In this document: one piece after another, positions 1 through 6,464 of the stretch | How the letters are laid out: every line of letters begins with the position of its first letter | How positions within the stretch are numbered: position 1 is the first letter of the stretch | The notes under the pieces: generated by a model | Databases searched by the model: none | Told to the model about the DNA's origin: nothing | The model's input: only the letters and a program-made list of their open reading frames with translations | Translations under genes and position numbers: made by a program | Assembly (NCBI GenBank): GCA_018396995.1 | Contig: JAGTQB010000003.1 | Location: 1-32,255, forward strand | Length of the DNA: 32,255 bases | From: Candidatus Bathyarchaeota archaeon | GTDB lineage: Archaea > Thermoproteota > Bathyarchaeia > Bathyarchaeales > DTEX01 | Direction: 5' to 3'

Positions 1-1
1 G

Positions 2-1366
2 ATTCTGCTGTTGATAAGCGCCGCCCTAAGCCTAGTACCGCCGTTAACAATGATCCCCTACTGTGCTGCGGGCGAGGTTTTAGAGACAACGGGACTAGGT
101 TTAAGGGCTGACTCCTCAAACATAGCGGCGCTGGCGGGCACAGCCATACTCTTCTTCCTAGTCTCAATCTATAATATGGGCGCCGAAAAGGGCGGGAGGC
201 TTAAGCCCGGGGTATACAACTTCTTCCTACTGCTCTTCCTATGCTGCATGTTTGGGCTTCTGCTCTCATACGATTTATTCGGCTTATTCCTATTCGTGGA
301 GATGGTCATCGGCGTATCAATAATACTCGTCGCCCACAACCCTATTAAAGCATCAACTGAAGCCGCCTTCAAATACCTGATTATAACAGCTATAAGCGCG
401 CTGTTCGTCCTCATCGGCGTTTTAACCATATACATTTCTACAGGTGAATCAAATATTCTACATTTGGTCAGCGACCTCGAGAAGCGGATCCTATTAGCCG
501 AGAACCCCCGCCTACTATTATTTGCTGCAGCTTGCTTCATAATTGGGTTGGGGGCGGACGTAGGGCTCGTCCCCTTCCACGGTTGGCTCCCCGACTGCCT
601 CCCAGCATCCACGATAATCGTTAACGGGTTTACCGCCATAGAGCCCATCCCTCTGATTCTGGCCCTCTATAGACTTGTCGCTCCACTATACAGAATCTAT
701 CCGTCAAACGTTATATTGGCTTTAATGCTTGGGACAGGGCTAATATCAATCATCTTCGGGGCTCTCATGGCTTACTCTCAAAAAGACTTCTTTAGAATGT
801 TTGCTTACTGCAGCATAGATGAGTATGGACATTCGCTCTTTGCCCTAAGCCTGCTCTCGCCCATAGAAGCGCAGAGCTTTATAATCGGACAGTTCTATTT
901 GATAAGCAGCACTCTGGCGAAAACCGGATTAATATTGAGTCTAGGCTCAATCTACTTTAACGCCAAGAGCACAAACATGGATTCGCTTGGCGGTCTCATT
1001 GAGAAAATGGATAAAACTGCGCTGAGCTATATAATATGCGCCTTCTCACTGACAGGTATCCCACCGATGAGCGGCTTCTACGCGAAGCTTCTCCTTTTCA
1101 GCTTTTCCTACAAATTCTTCCATGAGAACGGAAACTCGAATCTAGCGATCCTAATTATAGTCCTACTGGTCTGCATATCCATAATATCATTTGTCTTCCT
1201 GACACGCTCATTCCAAAAGATCTTTCTGGGTAAAAGCCAAACAAACATTGATGTTAAGGGCGATGTGCCCATATTAATGTGGCTACCAACAATTATTTTG
1301 GCGGCGGCAACATTAGTTTTAGGGATTCGGCCAGATCTTCTCTTAAGGCTCATAAGCCCAATCTAA
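2..1366 (+). CDS. Proton-translocating antiporter subunit (NuoN/NuoM/MrpD-like), 5' partial
   Basis: Membrane subunit of the complex I/Mrp antiporter family that moves H+ or Na+ in respiratory or hydrogenase complexes. Numbering from the TTG at 11, it shows the family's buried charges: E97 in FLFVEM, K121 in AAFKYL, the FHGWLPD loop at 189-195, the KDFFRMFAYCSIDEYGH helix near 258-274, and K359 in IPPMSGFYAK. About 12-13 hydrophobic helices are visible. The frame is open to the left edge and no convincing start lies inside, so the true start is probably upstream. It converges on the hydrogenase operon, and its TAA shares bases with the TAG of the minus-strand neighbour at 1363-1366. Its place next to hydrogenase genes suggests it pumps ions for that complex. 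The exact subfamily is not settled. Confidence 0.9.
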   Translation: MLLLISAALSLVPPLTMIPYCAAGEVLETTGLGLRADSSNIAALAGTAILFFLVSIYNMGAEKGGRLKPGVYNFFLLLFLCCMFGLLLSYDLFGLFLFVEMVIGVSIILVAHNPIKASTEAAFKYLIITAISALFVLIGVLTIYISTGESNILHLVSDLEKRILLAENPRLLLFAAACFIIGLGADVGLVPFHGWLPDCLPASTIIVNGFTAIEPIPLILALYRLVAPLYRIYPSNVILALMLGTGLISIIFGALMAYSQKDFFRMFAYCSIDEYGHSLFALSLLSPIEAQSFIIGQFYLISSTLAKTGLILSLGSIYFNAKSTNMDSLGGLIEKMDKTALSYIICAFSLTGIPPMSGFYAKLLLFSFSYKFFHENGNSNLAILIIVLLVCISIISFVFLTRSFQKIFLGKSQTNIDVKGDVPILMWLPTIILAAATLVLGIRPDLLLRLISPI

Positions 1367-1812
1367 TTGGCATTTAGGCCTCTATGAAAAACCCACTCTT
1401 TAGACTTAACGTTAAGCCCCAAATCAATCGTTAACCGCTCAATCAACTGCTGTAGTGCATATCCGCTGTCGCTGACAAACTTTATCAGCTGATATTCGGC
1501 CGTGTAAACGGGATATTGCTCCTCTCCACCAGTCTCCGTGACTATGTCCTCCCTCTGAACGACGTCTCCCATTACATAAACAGATATCCTTGCATCTAAG
1601 TATTCTCCTTCATAAATCTTCAGCGTAGAAACCTTTTCCTCGGTCTCCTCTAAAACGACGGGGCTCTTAGCCTCCTCATGAAAAACTATTTTCTTGTAAT
1701 CTGCTGGAACTATTTGCCTGATCTCCGAGACAATTTGCTCCTTCTCCTCAATTCTTCTAAATCCATACTTATCAATAAGATACTCTTCAAGCAACTTATA
1801 TTCTGTGTGCAT
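1363..1812 (-). CDS. Hypothetical protein at the 3' end of the hydrogenase operon
   Basis: A 149-residue soluble acidic protein that I do not recognise. It has no membrane segment, no CxxC pair and no obvious nucleotide-binding motif. The pattern is mixed alpha/beta, starting with a charged helix (residues 3-12) and ending with an amphipathic helix (QQLIERLTIDLGLNV). The frame extends upstream to a TTG at 1884, but that lies about 10 nt from a TATA-like element at 1889-1900, so the ATG at 1812 is the better start. It follows the NuoI-like gene on the same strand and may be an accessory, assembly or regulatory factor for the hydrogenase. It does not look like a NuoC/EchD subunit or a hydrogenase maturation protease. 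Function unknown. Confidence 0.75.
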   Translation of the reverse strand: MHTEYKLLEEYLIDKYGFRRIEEKEQIVSEIRQIVPADYKKIVFHEEAKSPVVLEETEEKVSTLKIYEGEYLDARISVYVMGDVVQREDIVTETGGEEQYPVYTAEYQLIKFVSDSGYALQQLIERLTIDLGLNVKSKEWVFHRGLNAN

Positions 1813-1888
1813 AAATACAACGCCTTTCAGCAATAAAACGACGAGTTCGCGCGGCTGTTGCGGCAAGGTATACTTCAACCCCAATTTA

Positions 1889-1900
1889 ACTTATATATGG
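1889..1900 (-). promoter_or_regulatory. TATA-like element before the hypothetical gene
   Basis: On the minus strand the element reads CCATATATAAGT. Transcription would start about 25 nt downstream, near 1869, giving a leader of about 57 nt to the ATG at 1812. It sits between the NuoI-like gene and the unknown gene, so the latter may be transcribed on its own as well as by read-through. Confidence 0.4.
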
Positions 1901-1917
1901 CGGAAACCTAATAAACT

Positions 1918-2256
1918 TTACTTGATGAGAAGCCCATTCTTGTCGTAGGTTACAACCTCAAACTGTGAGCTCATTTTAATAGCTCCTTTTGGGCATATTT
2001 CAACACACTGTCCGCAGAAAATGCACCTAGAGATGTTAAAGGATGCTTTCCTCTCCTCCGTCGAGGTTATTACGCCACCGGGGCAAACCCTTATGCAGAG
2101 CAGGCAACCTATGCACGCGCTTTTATCGTAGGTCAGTTTACCCCTAAATCTCTCTGGAAGAGGCACCATACTTCCCGGCTTAGTCATATATTCTACCGTA
2201 ACAGGCCTACGGAACAGCGATCTCAAAGTATCGCGAAGCATCTTTCCAACTCTCAA
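1918..2256 (-). CDS. 4Fe-4S ferredoxin subunit of membrane-bound hydrogenase (NuoI/EchF/MbhN-like)
   Basis: Electron-transfer subunit carrying two [4Fe-4S] clusters between an electron donor and the hydrogenase core. Two full motifs are visible: CIGCLLCIRVCPGG (Cys 48, 51, 54, 58) and CIFCGQCVEICPKG (Cys 78, 81, 84, 88), numbered from the chosen start. A short basic N-terminal helix fits membrane-arm docking in NuoI relatives. The frame also opens with a GTG at 2265, directly after the NuoH-like stop. I prefer the TTG at 2256 because GGTGA at 2266-2262 is placed 5 nt upstream, the same arrangement as at the large-subunit start. It is the fourth gene of the compact hydrogenase operon. Length of about 112 aa is normal for Ech/Mbh versions. 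Confidence 0.92.
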   Translation of the reverse strand: MRVGKMLRDTLRSLFRRPVTVEYMTKPGSMVPLPERFRGKLTYDKSACIGCLLCIRVCPGGVITSTEERKASFNISRCIFCGQCVEICPKGAIKMSSQFEVVTYDKNGLLIK

Positions 2257-2265
2257 GGCTCTCAC

Positions 2266-3216
2266 CTACAGGCCTACTGAAGATAGAATAATGGACGAAA
2301 TCGACAATATTAATGGAAGCATCCAATAGAACTTAAAGGCTTGGCCTATCTTCAACCTAGCTAGAACTGTGCGTGGCACAGTTATTGTGACAAACATTAT
2401 GAGTAGAGACTCTATTAAACATAGGGATAAAGATATGCCTAAGTTTAAAAGAACATTCTCCCCTAACAATAATGGAACGTAGAGGAAGACGGCTGATGCG
2501 AGCAGTGTTAGGGCGAAGTTTGACACGGCCTTAGCTATTTTTGCTAATGCTAAATATGGCCCGCCGTATTCGATGAGAAAACCATATATTATCTCGGTTT
2601 TAGCCTCCGGTATATCGAAGGGGACGACTGACGCTGCAGCCGGCATACATAGTAGGAATGTTGCCGCCGCAAGGGCCATGCTTGGTCGGGATGCCGCTAA
2701 AGGCAAGCCTAGACTGATCTGAAACCTTATGATATTATTGATCGCTAGAGATGGGGATGAACCAAACGCTACAGATATTATGGCGATGAACATAGGGATC
2801 TCGTAGGCTATCATCATGCTCATCTTTCTGGAGAAGCCTACTACGCCGTAGGGGTTACCTGAAGCTGAGCCTCCGATCATTAGGGCTACAGATGACATTG
2901 CGAGCAGATACATGACTAGTATAAGGTCGCCAATCACGCTCGATCCGGAGAGAATATTGGACAGCAATATGGATGCTCCTAGCAGCGAGACAGCTGCAGC
3001 GATCATGGGCATGGTCTCAAATACTCTTGCGGAAGCCGTTATGGGAACAATTCTCTCCTTACTGAAGAGCTTAATTAAATCGTAAAAGGGTTGAGTGACT
3101 GGCGGCCCAATCCTCTTCTGCATTCTGGCATGAATCTTCCTATCTATGCCTTCAAAGAGGAGACTTATTAATAAGACAGCTGGAGGGGAAATAAGAAACG
3201 CTATCGCCGCATCCAC
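2266..3216 (-). CDS. NuoH-like membrane subunit of [NiFe]-hydrogenase (EchB/MbhM-like)
   Basis: Complex I subunit 1 family integral membrane protein, the anchor joining the hydrogenase module to the ion-translocating arm. It has about 8 hydrophobic helices in 316 residues. Family signatures visible are the early segment with GIDRKIHARMQKRIGPP (the ERK..ARMQxRxGPN-like loop), DLIKLFSKE, and the loop near 200 with VPFDIPEAKTEI, matching the conserved PFDxxEAE-type segment. The GTG start at 3216 has GGTGAGGAG just upstream. It overlaps the 3' end of the large-subunit gene by 16 nt, so translation is probably coupled. The stop abuts the NuoI-like gene. Confidence 0.92.
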   Translation of the reverse strand: MDAAIAFLISPPAVLLISLLFEGIDRKIHARMQKRIGPPVTQPFYDLIKLFSKERIVPITASARVFETMPMIAAAVSLLGASILLSNILSGSSVIGDLILVMYLLAMSSVALMIGGSASGNPYGVVGFSRKMSMMIAYEIPMFIAIISVAFGSSPSLAINNIIRFQISLGLPLAASRPSMALAAATFLLCMPAAASVVPFDIPEAKTEIIYGFLIEYGGPYLALAKIAKAVSNFALTLLASAVFLYVPLLLGENVLLNLGISLSLCLIESLLIMFVTITVPRTVLARLKIGQAFKFYWMLPLILSISSIILSSVGL

Positions 3217-4436
3217 TTTCTCCTCACCATACGCCTTAAGCTATCCATATCGATAACCTTAGATTTCCCTTTCTCCTGATTAATGATCGTCACTCTGTTT
3301 GTACATGAGAGGCATGGATCTATGGAGGCTACGATGACGGGTATATCTGCGATTTCGCATCCTACCAGCATACGCTTTAAACTCAGCAGGTTAGAAAATG
3401 TTGGAGTCCGCACCTTTAATCGTATTAAACCACCTTTCCCATCGGTTTTAACAAAGTATAGGAGTTCACCTCTAGGAGCCTCAACTAGGGAGACCGCTTC
3501 GCCCTCCGGGATCCTTTTCATAATCCTAAAAACGTTCTCCTCTGGGCGTATAGATCCGTTTGGAAGTCTATCTAAAATCGCTTTAATTATGTTTATTGAC
3601 TCAAAAACCTCGAAAATTCGAACTTCAGTTCTAGCGTAGACGTCGCCATCCTTTCTCGTAATCACGGAAAAGTCTCCCTTCAGCTCATCATAGGCGGCGT
3701 ATGGATGATCCTTCCGAACATCAATGTTAACTCCAGAGCCCCTTGCCGTGGGTCCAACTACACACAATTTTATTGCATCATTGTAGTCTAAAACCCCCAG
3801 ATTGCAGATCCTTTTCTCAACGGTTCCATCCGTAAAAGCGCTGTGAATATATTTAGTGGATTTCTCAATCTCTCTCATGTAAGCCTTTACTTCCCCAGCC
3901 ATCTGAGACGTTAAATCCCATCTAACTCCGCCTATAGTGTTCATGGCGTGGTGGATGCGGTTGCCAGTGATCTTCTCAAATAAGTCGAGGATCTTCTCCC
4001 TCACGTGCCATGTGAACATGAAGAGCGTGTCGAACCCAATCTCATAAGCCATAACCCCCAGCAGTAAAAGGTGGCTGTGAATCCTCTCCATCTCAAAAAT
4101 TAACGTCCTAAGATATAAAGCCCGCTCTGAAGGGATTATGCTGCCGATTTCCTCCAATGCCTGGATAAAGCATGTTGTATGGCTGTGAGAGCAGATCCCG
4201 CATATGCGCTCAATTAAATAGAGCGTTTGAATTAGATTACGTCCTTCAGCAAGGGACTCTATGCCCCTGTGGACATGACCCAAAGTCATGTCCACATCGA
4301 TAATCTCTTCCCCTCTAACAGAAATCCTCAATAAAACAGGCTCCTTAAGAGCTGGGTGAACTGGTCCGAATGGTATACGCAGCCTAGTATATTCCACCTC
4401 CTTTTCTGTCCTCTCTGTACTACGCTTAACAACCAT
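3201..4436 (-). CDS. Group 4 membrane-bound [NiFe]-hydrogenase large subunit (EchE/MbhL-like)
   Basis: Catalytic subunit for H2 evolution or uptake coupled to ion translocation. Both pairs of nickel-binding cysteines are present: RICGIC near the N terminus (Cys 79 and 82 from the chosen start) and DPCLSCTNR near the C terminus (Cys 375 and 378). This separates it from NuoD/FpoD, which lack them. The final motif has Asn where many relatives have Asp or Glu. The protein continues 33 residues past the last cysteine, unlike large subunits that end shortly after a protease site. The frame begins with GTG at 4445, but GGTGA at 4446-4442 lies 5 nt before the ATG at 4436, which is preferred. It follows the small-subunit gene closely and overlaps the NuoH-like gene. 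Confidence 0.93.
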   Translation of the reverse strand: MVVKRSTERTEKEVEYTRLRIPFGPVHPALKEPVLLRISVRGEEIIDVDMTLGHVHRGIESLAEGRNLIQTLYLIERICGICSHSHTTCFIQALEEIGSIIPSERALYLRTLIFEMERIHSHLLLLGVMAYEIGFDTLFMFTWHVREKILDLFEKITGNRIHHAMNTIGGVRWDLTSQMAGEVKAYMREIEKSTKYIHSAFTDGTVEKRICNLGVLDYNDAIKLCVVGPTARGSGVNIDVRKDHPYAAYDELKGDFSVITRKDGDVYARTEVRIFEVFESINIIKAILDRLPNGSIRPEENVFRIMKRIPEGEAVSLVEAPRGELLYFVKTDGKGGLIRLKVRTPTFSNLLSLKRMLVGCEIADIPVIVASIDPCLSCTNRVTIINQEKGKSKVIDMDSLRRMVRRKWMRR

Positions 4437-4451
4437 AGGTGTCACCCTGTA

Positions 4452-4874
4452 TTACCTAAACTTACTCATCACGGCCATAATAATCCCTCTAGCTATCGCC
4501 TCCGGCCTAGGCGGGCATCCTACAATATATGCGTCCACCGGAATAATCCTGTCAACAGGCCCCTCAACCATCTCGCTTCCGAGAAATGGGCTTCCTGAAG
4601 AGGCGCATGTACCCACAGCAACAACAACCTTAGGTTCAGGGATCTGCTCGTAAACCCTAATTAAGCGGGGCAGCATCTGTCGTGTGACTGGCCCTGTAAC
4701 TAGTAGTACATCAGCGTGGCGCGGCGAACCAACAAGTAGGCAGCCAAAACGTTCAAGATCATAACGCGGAGTGAATGCGGCAACTATCTCAATATCGCAG
4801 CCATTACACGAACCAGTATTAAGATGGAATATCCAAGGGGATTTCATGCGACCTCTTGAAACAACTCTAAACAT
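4452..4874 (-). CDS. [NiFe]-hydrogenase small subunit (NuoB/EchC/MbhJ-like)
   Basis: Carries the proximal [4Fe-4S] cluster that passes electrons to the NiFe centre. The four ligands are visible: Cys 23 and 26 in GSCNGCDIE, Cys 90 in GTCASSG and Cys 120 in GCPPRPE. Length 140 aa fits group 4 small subunits. First gene of the minus-strand operon, followed by the large subunit after about 15 nt. The ATG at 4874 gives the usual short basic N terminus before the SPW..HLNTG segment. An internal ATG at 4847 has an AGAGGT sequence upstream and is an alternative. TATA-like sequences lie upstream at 4963-4975 and 4936-4945. A NuoC-like subunit is not seen next to it. Confidence 0.93.
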   Translation of the reverse strand: MFRVVSRGRMKSPWIFHLNTGSCNGCDIEIVAAFTPRYDLERFGCLLVGSPRHADVLLVTGPVTRQMLPRLIRVYEQIPEPKVVVAVGTCASSGSPFLGSEMVEGPVDRIIPVDAYIVGCPPRPEAIARGIIMAVMSKFR

Positions 4875-4962
4875 CGTAGATCTAGAAACAATAGACTAAA
4901 CATGCACATATCATTTTCGCTTTCGAAGCATCGGCACTTATAACAGCCTTATGTGCTCATGG

Positions 4963-4975
4963 CTTATATAATTAA
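4963..4975 (-). promoter_or_regulatory. Probable promoter of the hydrogenase operon
   Basis: The minus strand reads TTAATTATATAAG, a good archaeal TATA box. It would start transcription near 4942, leaving about 68 nt to the small-subunit ATG. A second candidate, GTTATAAGTG at 4936-4945, would give a shorter leader of about 40 nt. The box overlaps the stop of the upstream winged-helix ORF. Confidence 0.45.
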
Positions 4976-5208
4976 CTCATGAGAACACAACTCAGACTAA
5001 ATAGTCCATCTCTTCCAGGATCAAACAGACTTTGATGAAGGGAATTCTCGGTATTATGTGAAGATGCTTTCAGGAACACGCGGCCATCATCTAGATGCTT
5101 TAAAATCAGGGAATTAAGTTTCTGCCTGGGGAGACCAGTAGAGACGATAATATCCCTATAAGAGCGGGGAACATTATTAGAAAGTACTCTCAGTATGCCC
5201 TTAGCCAT
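4972..5208 (-). CDS. Small winged-helix-like DNA-binding protein
   Basis: A 78-residue protein whose first half reads as a helix-turn-helix: RSYRDIIVSTGLPRQKLNSL is a helix, turn and recognition helix, and DDGRVFLK fits the start of a wing. The C-terminal part (about residues 50-78) is polar and unassigned. It lies directly upstream of the hydrogenase operon on the same strand and ends at that operon's TATA box, so a regulatory link is possible but not shown. It has its own TATA-like element. It may be a real small regulator or the remnant of a larger one. Confidence 0.5.
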   Translation of the reverse strand: MAKGILRVLSNNVPRSYRDIIVSTGLPRQKLNSLILKHLDDGRVFLKASSHNTENSLHQSLFDPGRDGLFSLSCVLMS

Positions 5209-5250
5209 CCAACCAGCTAAACCCTAAACACCAATAATAAGTAATACGGT

Positions 5251-5268
5251 CCTATATATTTATTTAAA
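5251..5268 (-). promoter_or_regulatory. TATA box of the winged-helix ORF
   Basis: The minus strand carries TTTAAATAAATATATAGG. With a start site about 25 nt downstream (near 5230), the leader to the ATG at 5208 would be about 20 nt. Confidence 0.45.
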
Positions 5269-5365
5269 GTGCGGTTCAAACTAAGAAGAAAAATAAAACC
5301 CATACAAAAACAAAACAAGAATTATACTAATTTCCTGCTCAAAACAGCCAAAAATAATCCTAAAA

Positions 5366-5376
5366 GAACAAAAAAT
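5366..5376 (-). terminator. U-rich terminator after tRNA-Leu
   Basis: Directly after the tRNA CCA the minus strand reads AATTTTTTGTTCTTTT, the T-rich tract typical of archaeal termination. No stem-loop is needed or seen. Confidence 0.5.
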
Positions 5377-5464
5377 TGGTGCGGGGAGCGGGATTTGAAC
5401 CCGCGAACCCCTACGGGACAGGCTCCTGAAGCCTGCGCCTTTGACCTGGCTTGGCTATCCCCGC
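5377..5464 (-). tRNA. tRNA-Leu (anticodon CAG)
   Basis: The minus strand folds as a class II tRNA. Acceptor GCGGGGA pairs with TCCCCGC. The D stem is GCC/GGC. The anticodon stem CAGGC/GCCTG closes the 7-nt loop TTCAGGA, giving anticodon CAG at 5428-5426. The variable arm is CCC-GTA-GGG and the T arm is GCGGG-TTCAAAT-CCCGC. Discriminator A73 (5380) suits leucine, and CCA is encoded at 5379-5377. No intron is visible. It reads CUG codons. Confidence 0.95.
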
Positions 5465-5480
5465 AATATAGTTGAGTGTA

Positions 5481-5492
5481 CTATTTATTCAT
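5481..5492 (-). promoter_or_regulatory. TATA-like box A of tRNA-Leu
   Basis: The minus strand reads ATGAATAAATAG, centred about 22 nt before the mature 5' end of the tRNA, the expected spacing for an archaeal tRNA promoter. Confidence 0.4.
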
Positions 5493-5517
5493 TAATAATT
5501 ATTTTTGAGGTATCTTT

Positions 5518-6372
5518 TTACTTTATTGTTCCAACTAGGAAGGCTATTAGGCTTATTAGCATACATGCTAAGATTGCTTTTTTCGCTTTTTTTGAGTTCT
5601 CCCTTGTTGTGTTTTTTGCCACGCTTATTGCTGATATTATAAAGCCGGTGTTTGCGATGAGTAATAGTGGTATGAACCACATGTTTGTGAGATTTAGGGT
5701 TACTGGTAGTGGGCTTATGGCTACAGCTGTGATGATTAGTGCTAGTGCCGCTTCCGCAGCCCTTTTTGGTCCATAGGATATAGCTAGCGTCTTAATGCCT
5801 CCCACTTTGTCACCTTCTATGTCAGCTATGCCTTTAATTATCTCCCGGCCCGTATTTATTAAGAAGGCCATGGCGGCGAATATTAATGTACCTGGTTCAA
5901 CAAGTCCCCTCACGCATGTACCGCCGTATATGAAGGGCATGGACACACAAGCGCTAACCATTATGTTCCCGGGTAGACCAGTGCGCTTGCCGGACGTTGA
6001 ATAGAGCGTTGATACAATTATTGATGCTAGAGCTAGGAGTAGGCAGAGGTTGTTTATGAGCATAGCAGATAATAATCCGATGATTGTTAGCGCCGTGAAT
6101 ATTGCTATGCTCTCCATTGGGCTTATTAGTCCGCTGGGTATAGGTCGACTCGGCTCATTTATGGCATCAATCTCCCTATCATAATAGTCATTTATTGCCA
6201 TGGAGGCCCCAGTCAAAGTGAAAGCAGTTATAAAGCCAAGCATTAAGTTCACTATGCCCCCTCCAGGGATTCTCCCCTTAGTAGATATAATTGCACCAAC
6301 TATGACTGCGAAGCCCATCATTACGCAATTTATTGGGCGGATAATTCTGAGGAAGCCGATAACCTTCTTCAT
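5518..6372 (-). CDS. UbiA-family prenyltransferase, probable digeranylgeranylglyceryl phosphate synthase
   Basis: Likely adds the second geranylgeranyl chain to geranylgeranylglyceryl phosphate in archaeal ether-lipid synthesis, acting in the membrane. The two Asp-rich prenyl-diphosphate/Mg2+ motifs are clear: NDYYD at 61-65 (followed by REID) and DIEGD at 184-188 in IADIEGDKVGG. About 8-9 hydrophobic helices lie in 284 residues, the normal length for the family. The N-terminal RIIRPINCVMMG segment and the YSTSGKRTGLPGN loop are also typical of the archaeal branch. The gene diverges from argS across about 90 nt. Other UbiA-type activities (heme or quinone prenylation) are less likely given the DGGGPS-like loops. 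Confidence 0.88.
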   Translation of the reverse strand: MKKVIGFLRIIRPINCVMMGFAVIVGAIISTKGRIPGGGIVNLMLGFITAFTLTGASMAINDYYDREIDAINEPSRPIPSGLISPMESIAIFTALTIIGLLSAMLINNLCLLLALASIIVSTLYSTSGKRTGLPGNIMVSACVSMPFIYGGTCVRGLVEPGTLIFAAMAFLINTGREIIKGIADIEGDKVGGIKTLAISYGPKRAAEAALALIITAVAISPLPVTLNLTNMWFIPLLLIANTGFIISAISVAKNTTRENSKKAKKAILACMLISLIAFLVGTIK

Positions 6373-6464
6373 CCTCGATATATTTAGATGCGATGCCCTT
6401 AATAAGCTGATGGTGTTAGGCTTTATTTAGGCAAGGCTCCAGCCTTTGGCGGTGTAGAGCGTTT

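Noticed and set aside
5269-5475. Plus-strand frame containing GERDLNPRTPTG
   Set aside because: This is the well-known false translation of an antisense tRNA; the region is tRNA-Leu on the minus strand.
6433-6446. AAGGCT-CC-AGCCTT inverted repeat upstream of argS
   Set aside because: The loop would be only 2-4 nt and the stem is short; too weak to call a regulator or T-box-like element.
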